From JABMQB01 sp963666575 (GTDB lineage Bacteria > Bacteroidota > Bacteroidia > Bacteroidales > Prolixibacteraceae): a DNA stretch of 64,000 bases. The notes beneath the pieces were generated by a model. It did not search any database, was not told the origin of the DNA, and saw nothing but the letters and a program-made list of their open reading frames with translations. A program made the position numbers and the translations under genes. This document shows positions 53,132 through 62,089 of this stretch, in pieces; positions within the stretch are counted from its first letter, which is position 1; every line of letters begins with the position of its first letter. The stretch lies in assembly GCA_963666575.2 (NCBI GenBank), contig CAXXYG010000011.1:1-64000 (forward strand), read 5' to 3'.

Positions 53132-54253
53132 TTATTCGTTTAAAAAAACATGGAATTCTCTTGGAAGATACATCTGAAGCGCTTCTTGATCACTTTTACT
53201 TTTAAGGTTATTCCAATTGTTTTTAGCTTCTTTTGATAAATCAAACATTTTAAGTTTTTCGGTAGCAATATATGTAAATAACCAATTCCAGGCTGATTTG
53301 TCATCCAGGTTTTTTACATCGTTACAGTTTTTGTAAGCTTTTTCCCAATTGCTGGTTGAAAGATATATCATGCTAATATTTTCTATTGAGCTTGCGGTCT
53401 CTGATAATCCAATCCTTCGACTGGCAGCTTCACGCCAATCTTTTTCAGCATTTCTGTATTCCTTTTTTTTGTAATTTATAAATCCTCTGTAGTGGTAAGG
53501 AACCCAGTCGGTTGGATTTAAGTTAATGGATTTTTCACAATCTTTTAAAGCATCTGATAAAAATTTGGTTTGTTGGTCAAATGAAAGTTTAGTATTGTAA
53601 GATAATTTAAAATATGAAAAAGCGCGCGCTGCCAGTGTTGCCGGATTATTAGGTTGCAAACGCAGGGCTGTTGTAAAGTCAGCGATGGCTTCCTCGTAGT
53701 TATTTAGCGAATTAAATTTTTTCCCCCGGGCAAAATAGGCAGTTTCCATAGTTGGATTTAAATCTATGGCTTTATTCAGGTAATTAATCGCTTGTTTATC
53801 GTCTTGATTAAATGATTCTAAATACCAATAATCTGCATTATTTGAATTTGTGCGGGATTTTATTTCGGAATTGAAAAAGTCTTTTTGAGCAGGGCTTATG
53901 TATTGCCTTTCAATTTGCATTTGTGCGATGTCTTTTATTTTATTGCTTCTGGCTTCTTCGTTAAGCTGTTGGTAATAAAATTCTTCTAGTTGAATAAGCC
54001 GGTCATTTATTTCACCGTTCTCCTTATTTTGAATTTCAAGCCGTTCGGCCATTGCTTTATTGGTTTGAGAAAGGCCTTCAATGCGCTGACTATTTTCTTC
54101 GAATTTGTGTAATAGGTTTATAAAAAATAGTGAGCCTACCAATAATACAAATATCCAAATACTACTTAAAATCCAGAAATTAGTTTGCCTGTTTTTAGCA
54201 GATTTTTGAGCTGCTCTGATTGAGTCTTCGAGTGATGGTAAATTATTGTCCAT
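53132..54253 (-). CDS. Membrane-anchored TPR protein
   Basis: This 373-residue protein has a short cytoplasmic start, one membrane helix (IWIFVLLVGSLFFINLL, about 32-48), a coiled coil (about 50-105, EENSQRIEGLSQTN) and at least three TPRs (TAYFARGKKFNSLNNY, PATLAARAFSYFKLS, WVPYHYRGFINYKKKEYRNAE). Its start overlaps the end of the next upstream gene by 11 bases. The pair is probably one membrane complex, with the TPRs as an assembly surface. The role is not known. Confidence 0.75.
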   Translation of the reverse strand: MDNNLPSLEDSIRAAQKSAKNRQTNFWILSSIWIFVLLVGSLFFINLLHKFEENSQRIEGLSQTNKAMAERLEIQNKENGEINDRLIQLEEFYYQQLNEEARSNKIKDIAQMQIERQYISPAQKDFFNSEIKSRTNSNNADYWYLESFNQDDKQAINYLNKAIDLNPTMETAYFARGKKFNSLNNYEEAIADFTTALRLQPNNPATLAARAFSYFKLSYNTKLSFDQQTKFLSDALKDCEKSINLNPTDWVPYHYRGFINYKKKEYRNAEKDWREAASRRIGLSETASSIENISMIYLSTSNWEKAYKNCNDVKNLDDKSAWNWLFTYIATEKLKMFDLSKEAKNNWNNLKSKSDQEALQMYLPREFHVFLNE

Positions 54254-54659
54254 GAGTTAATATCCCTCCCATTTCTTTAATTAAGTTTTGAAAAGAACCA
54301 AAGCCTGATATTTTTGGAATAGCCCGTAAAAGGTAATCCAGGTTACCCAGCCTGATGGCAAAATCAATTTCTAAAATTACATCATTGCACGCTTGTAGTT
54401 TGCCCAGGTATACAAATGCAATAGCCGACAATGTAAAAAAAGCTGTCATAAGAGAACTTTCAATCAAACTAAAATCTGTAATAAACATGTGTAGTAATAA
54501 TCCGGTAACTATTACAAGTGGAAAAATGATAATAATTACCATTAAACGTTGAATGGGTTTTCGTTCGTTCTTTAAATTATAAAGGCGAGGCAACCATTCA
54601 TTAATCAGGCATTCCTGAATAATTGGATTTATGGTATTTTCTTTTCCTTCATGAGTCAT
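54243..54659 (-). CDS. Small membrane protein coupled to a TPR protein
   Basis: This 138-residue protein has two membrane helices close together (LMVIIIIFPLVIVTGLLL and SSLMTAFFTLSAIAFVYLG), with a charged N-terminus containing LPRLYNLKNERKPIQR and a soluble C-terminal part. I do not recognise the family. Overlap with the TPR gene implies translational coupling and a shared complex in the inner membrane. Confidence 0.6.
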   Translation of the reverse strand: MTHEGKENTINPIIQECLINEWLPRLYNLKNERKPIQRLMVIIIIFPLVIVTGLLLHMFITDFSLIESSLMTAFFTLSAIAFVYLGKLQACNDVILEIDFAIRLGNLDYLLRAIPKISGFGSFQNLIKEMGGILTHGQ

Positions 54660-55035
54660 AACACTTATTTAATTGCATTAGCTCAAAATTGGTTTGAATT
54701 GACAGTTTTTAGTATGATTTATAGCTATAAAAATAGCATTATCTTCTATATTGATCATACCTAATATACAATATATTATGCAGTTAAGCAAAAATAATCG
54801 AATAATTAATGAATAATATAATTATATGAAAATGAGTCATATAAATTTATTTGTATTTGGTGGTTTATGAATTAATAGTATGAAGTTCAGGGTATGTGTT
54901 TTTTATTGATTTGCGGGCATAATAATAGTTTGTGCTTATTTAAACAAAATTAAACCAGTCTTTTAGTTGAATGATTGAATTTGAAATAATCACAAACAAT
55001 TCTGATTGGTAATATTTCAATAATTAAAATGCAAA
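54660..55035. other. Non-coding gap
   Basis: This 376-base very AT-rich gap lies between the minus-strand pair (its upstream region) and the end of the DUF8021-like cluster. I see only AT-rich sequence and no hairpin with a good T-tract, repeat or short gene. Confidence 0.4.
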
Positions 55036-56022
55036 CTAATCCCAACCACCGCTGGCTTCATAAGGTAATACAAATCCATTGGCTTCAATTTCATGAATTT
55101 GCCCATCGCTTATTTTAAAAATTTCGCCAGCCTGTAAATTAAATGGAGGGAACAGTTTAGGAATTGTATCAACACCCGGAACACCTATAATTTTTATTCT
55201 TTGAACATCGCCTTTATGTACAAACATTGGGAAAGCAAATACAAGCCCCAATTCCTCGTCAACAATATCAAGGCGGCGTGGCCAAATTTTGGTAATGTAC
55301 GAAAGATTTTGTGTGTCCATTTGTTTGGCACAACCACAGGCATCGATGCGGGCTACAGCTAACCTGAGCTGCTCTTCCGGTGAATCGCCAAAATCGGCTG
55401 GATCAGGTTGTTTATTGGTGGTGGTTTGTGTGCCGTTTTCATGCCTGGCACAATCATCGGCAAAAGGGGCAACGCTGCCATCATTTTGTTCGATAGATTC
55501 AAAATAAAGGTTGGCAATATGAATCATTTTCTCACGCGAAACCCTTTGGTCAACCGGCACCGATTCAACCAAACCACGACGTGGAGTAATAAGGTTCTTC
55601 ATTCCTTTTTCTCCAATTCGATTGGCAATAACATGCTCTATTTCTGTTATTTCTGAATTTTCTATTTTTAAACGAAGTGCGAGTATCAGGGGTACGTCAT
55701 TTTGTTTTAACACACCATAAAATCCAACTTGGTTACTTACTGTATCGATCGCATAAACATTAAAAGTTGCAGACCGTTCAGAAGTTTCAACCCATAATCC
55801 TTCGCCAATTTTTAATTCTATGGCATTTTCAGTAAATCTTACTGAATCGGATAGCGGTAATCCCGATGGATCGCCGGCGACCAACGCTTCCAGATAATTA
55901 TCAGCGATTTTATGTAAATAGGAGCGAGTATAAATTTTTTCGGTTGTAGTACATGAAACGAGCAAAACAAAGGGCACTAAAATGTACTGAAGTTGATTTA
56001 TTAATTTTGATTTTTTTAACAT
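55036..56022 (-). CDS. DUF8021-like lipoprotein (copy 3)
   Basis: This 328-residue lipoprotein (ILVPFVLLVSC) is the last of three tandem paralogs. It has the repeated core: YLEALVAGDPSGLPLSD, VRFTENAIELKIGEGLW, VGFYGVLKQND and LRLKIENSEITEIEHVIA in the first half, and MIHIANLYFESIEQNDG, FADDCARHENG, VDEELGLVFAFPMF in the second. This layout matches DUF8021/SnoaL-type proteins, with two NTF2-like halves. It differs from the other two by a cysteine-bearing segment (IDACGCAKQMDTQ) in the middle. Confidence 0.75.
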   Translation of the reverse strand: MLKKSKLINQLQYILVPFVLLVSCTTTEKIYTRSYLHKIADNYLEALVAGDPSGLPLSDSVRFTENAIELKIGEGLWVETSERSATFNVYAIDTVSNQVGFYGVLKQNDVPLILALRLKIENSEITEIEHVIANRIGEKGMKNLITPRRGLVESVPVDQRVSREKMIHIANLYFESIEQNDGSVAPFADDCARHENGTQTTTNKQPDPADFGDSPEEQLRLAVARIDACGCAKQMDTQNLSYITKIWPRRLDIVDEELGLVFAFPMFVHKGDVQRIKIIGVPGVDTIPKLFPPFNLQAGEIFKISDGQIHEIEANGFVLPYEASGGWD

Positions 56023-56064
56023 GATGAACAGGTTTTAAGTTGGTGTTTTTTATCCGTTTCTGAA

Positions 56065-57045
56065 TCAATAATTTGGTTTACTTGATAATGTCTGTTCCCA
56101 GGTACTCCATCCGGATCCCATTCCATAAGGGGCTTCCCGGTAAAGTGCCTGAATTTCACGGATTAATCCGTTTTCGATTTTAAATAGTTCTGCAATTTCC
56201 CATGTAAAGGGTTGATTTAAATCCATTGGAAATGTAACTCCATTTGTTAATGTGATAGTTGGTACATTTCCAGCGTGGTCGAAAAAAGCAAAGGTTAAAA
56301 CCAATCCACGTTCTACATCAACAACAGGGAATCGACGGTCGCGGATGCGGGTGACAAAATTAAAAAAATCGGTTTCAAACTGTTCTTTTGACCCCATGGC
56401 ATCAATGTCGAATGGGTGGCCGTCTTTTTTTGGATTATTGGTAGTAAAATGGCCGTTTTCGAGGCGGTTACAGTTATCAGTGAATGGATAAAAGCCTTTA
56501 CCATCGTTGCGTTCAAGCCCAGTGAAATACATGTTGGCAATTATTTTTAACGAGTCGCGCGAAAGGCGTTGCTCTGGTGGAACAGTTTTAAGGAAAACCG
56601 GATTTGGTGGGCCCTTGAGTTCCAATTTAACAGCTTCACTATCACTTCGTGCAACAAATGTTTCAATTTCTTTGATTTTCATATTTTCAATTAGGAGGCG
56701 CAAAGCCATAATTGCCAATTCTCCGTTTTCGTCGATAGTCCCAATAAAACCGATTTGATTTGTTTCCGGATCGGCAATGTATAATTTGTATGTCCCCCAT
56801 GCACTGGCAGTATTCCACATTCCATCGCCAGGGATAAGGCGTTGGCCATTTTCAGTATACTTTACATCTGTTGCAAGCGGCGCTTTTGACGGATCGCGGG
56901 TTATTACGGCATCAATGTAGGTGTTCACAAAATTCTCGAGTGAGGCACGGCCTAATTGGTTTTTAATTGTGGTTTTCTGAGGTTGATTACAGGCGAGCAA
57001 AACTATAATAATTCCTGTCAGTAAAAAAAAAGTTTTTAATTTCAC
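56065..57045 (-). CDS. DUF8021-like lipoprotein (copy 2)
   Basis: This 326-residue lipoprotein (FFLLTGIIIVLLAC) has the same order of blocks as its neighbours: KAPLATDVKYTENGQRL, GDGMWNTASAWGTYKLY, IGFIGTIDENGEL, EIETFVARSDSEA, then FTGLERNDGKGFYPFTDN, NRLENGHFTTNNP and RDRRFPVVDVERGLV. The start is a GTG at 57045. It lies 42 bases upstream of copy 3 and 28 bases downstream of copy 1. Proteins of this domain are poorly characterised; a ligand-binding or enzyme role in the envelope is likely. Confidence 0.75.
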   Translation of the reverse strand: MKLKTFFLLTGIIIVLLACNQPQKTTIKNQLGRASLENFVNTYIDAVITRDPSKAPLATDVKYTENGQRLIPGDGMWNTASAWGTYKLYIADPETNQIGFIGTIDENGELAIMALRLLIENMKIKEIETFVARSDSEAVKLELKGPPNPVFLKTVPPEQRLSRDSLKIIANMYFTGLERNDGKGFYPFTDNCNRLENGHFTTNNPKKDGHPFDIDAMGSKEQFETDFFNFVTRIRDRRFPVVDVERGLVLTFAFFDHAGNVPTITLTNGVTFPMDLNQPFTWEIAELFKIENGLIREIQALYREAPYGMGSGWSTWEQTLSSKPNY

Positions 57046-57073
57046 GGTATGGATAGGTTTAGTTAGTATACAA

Positions 57074-58009
57074 TTAATTCACCCAGCCCGATGGCATTCC
57101 ATATGGAACATCAAGCATAACGGCTTCAATTTGATGGATTTTACCATCCTTAATTTTAAATAATTCTCCGATTAACCAGCAGAATGGCGTATCATATGGA
57201 GGTGGTACTTTAAAACTGATACCATTTTTCATAGTAGCTTCAGTATGTCCTGCATGGTCGAAAAATATAACCGCATAAACCAGTCCACGTTCTTCATCAA
57301 CTATGGGGAAACGGCGTTCCCTGATCCTGGTAATAAAAGTTGAAAAACCGGTTGCAAATTGTTCTCCGGCCGACATTTGTTGAATTGGGCTTTCACCATT
57401 TGGATTGTTGGCTGTGATATTTCCATTTTCGATGCGTGTACAATTTGGGGCAAATGGTGTTAATGTATCCGTATTTAGTTCAAGCCCTTCGAAATAAGAA
57501 TTGGTGATAGCAATCATTTCCAGCCGGCTACGGCGTTCTTCAGGTTTTAAAATTTCTTCAAAAATGGATTGTTTTACTACCGAATCAGGTTTATACCATG
57601 GATCGTGAGAACTTCTGGCAATAAACTTTTCAATTTCAGTGATTTTCTGATTTTTAATTTTCAGGCGAATTGCTACAATCTCAGGATGGCTATTTTCTTC
57701 AATCACGCAAAAAATTCCTGCCTGATTTGTGACAGTATCAATAAAATACTGTTTGTAGGTATTTCTTACTGAATTTGTTGTTCCCCACATTCCATCGCCC
57801 AGCTGAAGTGTTTGCCCATTTTCGGTATAACGAACATTTTTGGACAGGGGCAAAACCGTAGGATCGTTTAACTCAAGTGCTTTAAGGTATTGGTCGATAT
57901 AATTACTTAAGTCGACACGGGAATTTGTAATTTGTTCCTTTTGGCAACTAAAGAATAGAAAAAATAGCAGGCAGGTTAAAAAAATAGTTGGTTTTTTGTT
58001 AGGTTTCAT
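57074..58009 (-). CDS. DUF8021-like lipoprotein (copy 1)
   Basis: This 311-residue lipoprotein (IFLTCLLFFLFFSC) is the first gene of the cluster. Core blocks are LSKNVRYTENGQTLQLGDG, QAGIFCVIEENSH, IEKFIARSSHDPW, SYFEGLELNTDTLTPFAPN and RERRFPIVDEERGLVYAVI, ending in GKIHQIEAVMLDVPYGMPSG. It is closest to copy 2. Three side-by-side copies with different signal peptides suggest old duplication followed by divergence. Confidence 0.75.
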   Translation of the reverse strand: MKPNKKPTIFLTCLLFFLFFSCQKEQITNSRVDLSNYIDQYLKALELNDPTVLPLSKNVRYTENGQTLQLGDGMWGTTNSVRNTYKQYFIDTVTNQAGIFCVIEENSHPEIVAIRLKIKNQKITEIEKFIARSSHDPWYKPDSVVKQSIFEEILKPEERRSRLEMIAITNSYFEGLELNTDTLTPFAPNCTRIENGNITANNPNGESPIQQMSAGEQFATGFSTFITRIRERRFPIVDEERGLVYAVIFFDHAGHTEATMKNGISFKVPPPYDTPFCWLIGELFKIKDGKIHQIEAVMLDVPYGMPSGWVN

Positions 58010-58155
58010 TTTTCACTAAAAAAAAGGTTTATGATAGCTAGTGGATCAAATATACTATATATTGTGCATAGAATCAATTAAATGCATCGTTACATTATTA
58101 TCTATTACAGCTAATATTTGGAATCTTTTAAAAATGCATTTAAGGATAATACAAT

Positions 58156-58192
58156 AAAAAAAGCGGAATCTATGAATTTCATAAATCCCGCC
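58156..58192 (-). terminator. Minus-strand hairpin with T7 tract
   Basis: On the minus strand a 14-bp stem (two G-U wobbles, perfect otherwise) is followed by TTTTTTT. On the plus strand the same two positions are mismatches and there is no T-tract, so it points left. It lies 150 bases upstream of the first DUF8021-like gene, with no minus-strand gene before it. It may be an attenuator in the leader of that operon or the end of a small RNA starting near 58300-58450. Confidence 0.65.
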
Positions 58193-58453
58193 ACATTTTA
58201 CCTACTTTTGAAAAATCAAGAAGTTTAATTGGTCAAGGAAACCTATTGTTAAATTGTAAACTAGTTCATTTTTGTAATGCCATTTTTAACTCTAAAATAG
58301 AATCAATTCTTTACTGTTTTTTGATCAAAGTGTTAAACTAAATGTGCACTAATATTAAAACTATTATTAGCTTTGATATCTGCAGTATTTTGATCAATAC
58401 CAAACTAAATTAGTAATAATTACAATGGCAAAATATGTTTTTTAACGAGTAGG
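58193..58453. promoter_or_regulatory. Upstream region of divergent genes
   Basis: The rest of the 444-base gap between the DUF8021-like cluster and the B3/B4 gene is AT-rich with no gene. It must hold promoters for both directions. The sequence TTGATCAA occurs at 58319-58326 as TTGATCAAAG and again near 58392 as TTTTGATCAATA. I see no clear promoter pair. Confidence 0.3.
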
Positions 58454-59119
58454 ATGAAAAAAATAAAAATATTAAAAAGTTTATTGGAAAAAGTACCAAA
58501 CATTGAACTTTCGACTATTGAATGTGATGTGGTTGTTACACCACCGGTAGTTAATTTTGATGTTTTTGCAGAAAAGGTCACGAAGGAAATTGCTGCTTCT
58601 ATTAAAATTGAAGAAATCAGTCAAATGACTACTGTAAAAGCTTCGAGGCAAGCGTATAAAAAATGTGGTAAAGATCCGGCACGTTATAGGCTTTCGGCTG
58701 AAGCACTTTTACGCCGTATAGCAAAAGGAATGGATTTGTACCGAATTAATAATGTCGTAGATTTACTGAATATTGTGTCGGTTAACACCGGATTTTCAAT
58801 TGGTGGGTACGATGTAAATAAAATTATTGGCGATATTGAGTTTGGAATAGGGAAAGCCAATGAACCATATGAAGCAATTGGACGAGGAAATTTAAACATC
58901 GAAAATTTAACAGTTTTTAGGGATAAATTAGGTGCTTTTGGTTCACCTACAAGCGACTCTGTTCGTACTTCGGTGACAGATAGTACAACTCATTTTTTAA
59001 TGGTTATTATTGGTTTTGGTGAAAATGAAAAACTAAATATAGCTACCAGTTTGGCAATCCAATTACTGAAGGAGTTTGCTTTTGCAAAAAATATTGAAAC
59101 AAAAAATATTAAAAATTAG
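58454..59119 (+). CDS. B3/B4 domain protein (PheRS beta-like editing domain)
   Basis: This 221-residue protein is a free-standing B3/B4 domain, as found in the beta chain of phenylalanyl-tRNA synthetase: QAYKKCGKDPARYRLSAEAL, INNVVDLLNIVSVNTGFSIG and GAFGSPTSDSVRTSVT. In PheRS this fold clears mischarged tyrosine; in stand-alone proteins an amino-acid or tRNA-editing role is suspected but unproven. It begins a run of four plus-strand genes spaced by 2, 11 and 3 bases. Confidence 0.9.
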   Translation: MKKIKILKSLLEKVPNIELSTIECDVVVTPPVVNFDVFAEKVTKEIAASIKIEEISQMTTVKASRQAYKKCGKDPARYRLSAEALLRRIAKGMDLYRINNVVDLLNIVSVNTGFSIGGYDVNKIIGDIEFGIGKANEPYEAIGRGNLNIENLTVFRDKLGAFGSPTSDSVRTSVTDSTTHFLMVIIGFGENEKLNIATSLAIQLLKEFAFAKNIETKNIKN

Positions 59120-59121
59120 CC

Positions 59122-59676
59122 ATGTGGAAATGGATTTGTAAACAATTGTTGAATTTGCTTGGCTTTAAGGGTTTTAATGGAATTATGCCTGACAAAAAAG
59201 CCATTATTATTGGTGTTCCTCATACAAGTGGATGGGATTTTATTGTATCATATCTTCACTATGCATCGTTGGGAGCGACTGCCAGTACAGTTATAAAAAA
59301 GGAATTTTTTTTCTGGCCTTTGGGATATATTATTAAAAAACTGGGTGGTATTCCCATCGACCGGTCAAAAAGTTTATCGGTAGTGAAACAAATAATTAAT
59401 GAATTTAATTCGCGGGAAACACTTCACCTGGCTATTACTCCTGAAGGTACACGTAAACTCACAAAAAATTGGAAAGCCGGTTTTCATACCATTGCTAAAG
59501 CAACGGGTGCATCGGTTTATTTAGGCGTATTCGATTTTGGTAAAAAACAAGTTGGCTGGTACGAAAAATTCGAACTAACCGACGATGCCCAGGCTGATAT
59601 TAAACGGATGAAAGCTTTTTACCGTGAAAAAGGATTGGTTGGTAAACATCCTGAATTGTTTACTGCTGAAGATTAA
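59122..59676 (+). CDS. PlsC-like acyltransferase
   Basis: This 184-residue protein has the acyltransferase HX4D motif (PHTSGWDF, H34/D39), KKEFFFWPLGYIIKKLGG, IPIDRSK and AITPEGTRK, which are the four blocks of 1-acylglycerol-3-phosphate acyltransferases. It is short and lacks a clear first membrane helix beyond the amphipathic start, typical of a Bacteroidota subgroup. The acceptor may be a phospholipid or another lipid. It lies 2 bases after the B3/B4 gene. Confidence 0.88.
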   Translation: MWKWICKQLLNLLGFKGFNGIMPDKKAIIIGVPHTSGWDFIVSYLHYASLGATASTVIKKEFFFWPLGYIIKKLGGIPIDRSKSLSVVKQIINEFNSRETLHLAITPEGTRKLTKNWKAGFHTIAKATGASVYLGVFDFGKKQVGWYEKFELTDDAQADIKRMKAFYREKGLVGKHPELFTAED

Positions 59677-59687
59677 AAATAGAATAA

Positions 59688-60731
59688 ATGAAAGCTGCAG
59701 TTTTTCATACTTTCCAAGGCGAAATAGGCTGTGAAGAAGTCCAAAAACCTTCTGCTAAAGCAGGAAGTGTAGTATTAAAAGTTGGTGCAACCGGAATTTG
59801 CCGGAGTGATTGGCATGGCTGGATGGGGCATGACCCTGATATTGTTTTGCCTCATATTCCGGGACACGAGCTAGCCGGTACTATTGTGGAAACGGGCGAA
59901 AATATTAAAAGCTGGAATGTTGGCGACCGTGTTACTTTGCCTTTTGTGTGTGGATGTGGTTTTTGCCCCGAGTGCCAATCGGGCAACCAACAGGTGTGCG
60001 ATTCTCAGTTTCAGCCGGGATTTACGGCCTGGGGCTCGTTTGCTGAATATGTTGCCATCGATTATGCCGAAAATAATTTGGTGAGATTACCTGACCATAT
60101 CACTTTCGAAACTGCTGCCAGCCTGGGGTGCCGTTTTATTACCTCTTTCAGGGCGGTGGTTGATCAGGGTAAAGTAACGGCTGGTCAGTGGGTAGCTGTA
60201 TTTGGTTGCGGAGGAGTAGGTTTGTCTGCGATAATGATTGCCTCTGCTTTTGGGGCAAAGGTGATTGCTGTTGATATTGATGATAAAAAACTGGAGCTTG
60301 CCAAATCTCTTGGAGCCGTGTCGGTAGTTAATGCAAAAAACTGCAAGGCTGTACCTATGGCAATTCACAAGATTTCAGAACGTGGAGCACATATTTCGAT
60401 TGATGCATTGGGCAGTCAGGAAACCTGTTTTAATTCGGTCGCTTCACTTCGAAAACGTGGAAAACACATTCAGGTAGGTTTAATGACAGGAAACCACAAA
60501 CACCCGGTGGTGCCAATGGATAAAGTTGTGGCAAACGAACTTGAGATAATTGGAAGCCATGGAATGCAGGCTTTCAGGTATTCTGAAATGTTTGAGATGA
60601 TTCAATCGGGTAAACTTAAACCAAAAAAACTTGTGGGAAAAACTGTAACCTTGGAAGAAGGCATTAAGGAATTGGTTGCTATGGATAAGTTTGAAAATTT
60701 GGGAGTTGCCATCATCAATAAGTTTAACTGA
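59688..60731 (+). CDS. Zinc-dependent alcohol dehydrogenase
   Basis: This 347-residue medium-chain dehydrogenase has the catalytic zinc ligands (ATGICRSDWHGWMG with Cys and later HIPGHELAG), the four-cysteine structural zinc loop (CGCGFCPECQSGNQQVC) and the NAD-binding motif GCGGVGLSAI. It is a cytosolic enzyme oxidising an alcohol or polyol; the substrate is unknown. It is in the middle of a tight four-gene run. Confidence 0.92.
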   Translation: MKAAVFHTFQGEIGCEEVQKPSAKAGSVVLKVGATGICRSDWHGWMGHDPDIVLPHIPGHELAGTIVETGENIKSWNVGDRVTLPFVCGCGFCPECQSGNQQVCDSQFQPGFTAWGSFAEYVAIDYAENNLVRLPDHITFETAASLGCRFITSFRAVVDQGKVTAGQWVAVFGCGGVGLSAIMIASAFGAKVIAVDIDDKKLELAKSLGAVSVVNAKNCKAVPMAIHKISERGAHISIDALGSQETCFNSVASLRKRGKHIQVGLMTGNHKHPVVPMDKVVANELEIIGSHGMQAFRYSEMFEMIQSGKLKPKKLVGKTVTLEEGIKELVAMDKFENLGVAIINKFN

Positions 60732-60734
60732 AGG

Positions 60735-61502
60735 ATGGAAAAGTTAAAAATCACACTGGTTCAAACCAATTTATTGTGGGAAGATAAAAACCAAAACCTC
60801 GAAAATTTCAACAAATTATTAAGTACCATCCCCTCTACCGATTTAATTATCCTACCCGAAATGTTTACAACCGGTTTTTCAATGAATTCACAACTATTGG
60901 CCGAACCGATGAATGGGCATACCGTTAGTTGGATGAAAAAGAAAGCCAAAGATTTAAAAGCTGCGTTAACCGGAAGTATAATTATCAAAGAGGAAGGAAA
61001 AATATACAACCGCTGTTTATTTATAACTCCTGATGGCGAAGTTTTTTCATACGATAAAAAACATTTGTATACCATGGGGAGTGAGCACCTCCATTATTCG
61101 CCCGGAACACAAAAACTGGTTGTCGAATACAACGGTTGGCGCATTTGCCCTTTGATTTGTTACGACCTGAGGTTTCCGGTTTGGAGCCGTAATCAGGAAA
61201 ATTATGACCTGCTAATTTATATGGCTAACTGGCCTTCGCCCAGGCACCATGTTTGGAAAAACCTGGTAGTTGCGCGGGCAATTGAAAACCAATGTTATGT
61301 TGCGGCAGTAAACCGGATAGGAACCGATGGAAGTGGTCTTACATACCTGGGTGATTCTGCCCTTGTTGATGCCAAAGGGTATGTTACATCCATGGAATTC
61401 AAAAACCGTGTAAAAACCTTTTCTATCTCTAAAAAAGAACTCCTGGATTTCCGCTCAAAATTCCCTCTTCTTTCTGATAAAGACTCTTTTTCAATCCTTT
61501 AG
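60735..61502 (+). CDS. Omega-amidase (YafV/NIT2-type nitrilase family)
   Basis: This 255-residue nitrilase-superfamily enzyme shows the E-K-C triad: E42 (IILPEMFTTGF), K108 (YDKKHLY) and C142 (PLICYDLRFPVW). The FTTGFSMN and MANWPSPRHHVWK blocks are typical of YafV/omega-amidases, which hydrolyse 2-oxoglutaramate or 2-oxosuccinamate in amino-acid salvage. Its stop codon is immediately followed by the first BlaI-type dyad (61504-61519). Confidence 0.92.
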   Translation: MEKLKITLVQTNLLWEDKNQNLENFNKLLSTIPSTDLIILPEMFTTGFSMNSQLLAEPMNGHTVSWMKKKAKDLKAALTGSIIIKEEGKIYNRCLFITPDGEVFSYDKKHLYTMGSEHLHYSPGTQKLVVEYNGWRICPLICYDLRFPVWSRNQENYDLLIYMANWPSPRHHVWKNLVVARAIENQCYVAAVNRIGTDGSGLTYLGDSALVDAKGYVTSMEFKNRVKTFSISKKELLDFRSKFPLLSDKDSFSIL

Positions 61503-61503
61503 C

Positions 61504-61519
61504 AACTAAATTCTTAGTT
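61504..61519. promoter_or_regulatory. blaI: Candidate BlaI operator, single dyad
   Basis: AACTAA-ATTC-TTAGTT is a perfect 16-bp dyad immediately after the omega-amidase stop. It has the same half-sites as the four dyads further right. A degenerate partner (AACT/AGTT) may lie near 61525-61542. It could be an additional operator of the tonB promoter. Confidence 0.6.
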
Positions 61520-61565
61520 GTGTAAACTATTGCTTAACAGTTTGGTATGGTATTTGTTTTGATAG

Positions 61566-61601
61566 AACTAAATCATTAGTTGAAAAACTAATAAGTTAGT
61601 T
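61566..61601. promoter_or_regulatory. blaI: Candidate BlaI operator, tandem pair
   Basis: AACTAA-ATCA-TTAGTT (61566-61581) and AACTAA-TAAG-TTAGTT (61586-61601) are two perfect dyads whose starts are 20 bases apart, about two DNA turns. They lie 60 bases before the first TonB-domain gene. BlaI/MecI repressors bind short dyads as dimers and often sit side by side, so this is a strong operator candidate. Confidence 0.8.
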
Positions 61602-61660
61602 CTATTTTAAATGCGCATTTTAAAATTCATAAATCAGGTTTAATCTAAAAAATGTAAATT

Positions 61661-62068
61661 ATGAAATCATTCAAATTTATTTTACCAATGGTTCTGGCAA
61701 TTTTTTTTATTGTTGGAAATTCGAGTGCTCAGGATTCACCAAATAAAAAGGGGGATGTTTATATGATTGTTGATGAAATGCCAGAATATCCGGGTGGGCA
61801 AGATGCCTTAAGAAGTTTTATTTCTGAAAACATTACATACCCTGAGGATGCTAAAAAAGCAGGTATCGTAGGGAAAGTATTTGTAACGTTTGTAGTTGAT
61901 ATTGATGGTGGAGTAATTAATACAAAAATTGCCAGGGGTGTAGACCCCTCACTTGATAAAGAGGCAATTCGTGTAATAAATTCACTTCCTAAATGGCAAC
62001 CCGGCAAACAAAAAGGCGAGGCTGTAAAAGTTTCATATACAGTCCCTATCCAATTTGCTTTACAGTAA
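61661..62068 (+). CDS. Secreted TonB C-terminal-domain protein
   Basis: This 135-residue protein has a cleavable signal peptide (VLAIFFIVGNSSAQ) and then only a TonB C-terminal domain (MPEYPGGQDALRSFISENITYP, GKVFVTFVVDIDG, SLPKWQPGKQKGEAVKV). It lacks the membrane anchor and proline-rich spacer, so it cannot carry energy from ExbBD by itself. It is likely a periplasmic partner or decoy acting on outer-membrane receptors, or it binds peptidoglycan. It precedes the full-length tonB gene by 21 bases. Confidence 0.8.
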   Translation: MKSFKFILPMVLAIFFIVGNSSAQDSPNKKGDVYMIVDEMPEYPGGQDALRSFISENITYPEDAKKAGIVGKVFVTFVVDIDGGVINTKIARGVDPSLDKEAIRVINSLPKWQPGKQKGEAVKVSYTVPIQFALQ

Positions 62069-62089
62069 ACACAACTAAAAAAAACTATC

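Noticed and set aside
55036..58009. CRISPR or other short-repeat array suggested by repeated blocks
   Set aside because: The repetition is between three whole protein genes with diverged sequence, not short direct repeats with spacers. No CRISPR array is seen anywhere in the window.
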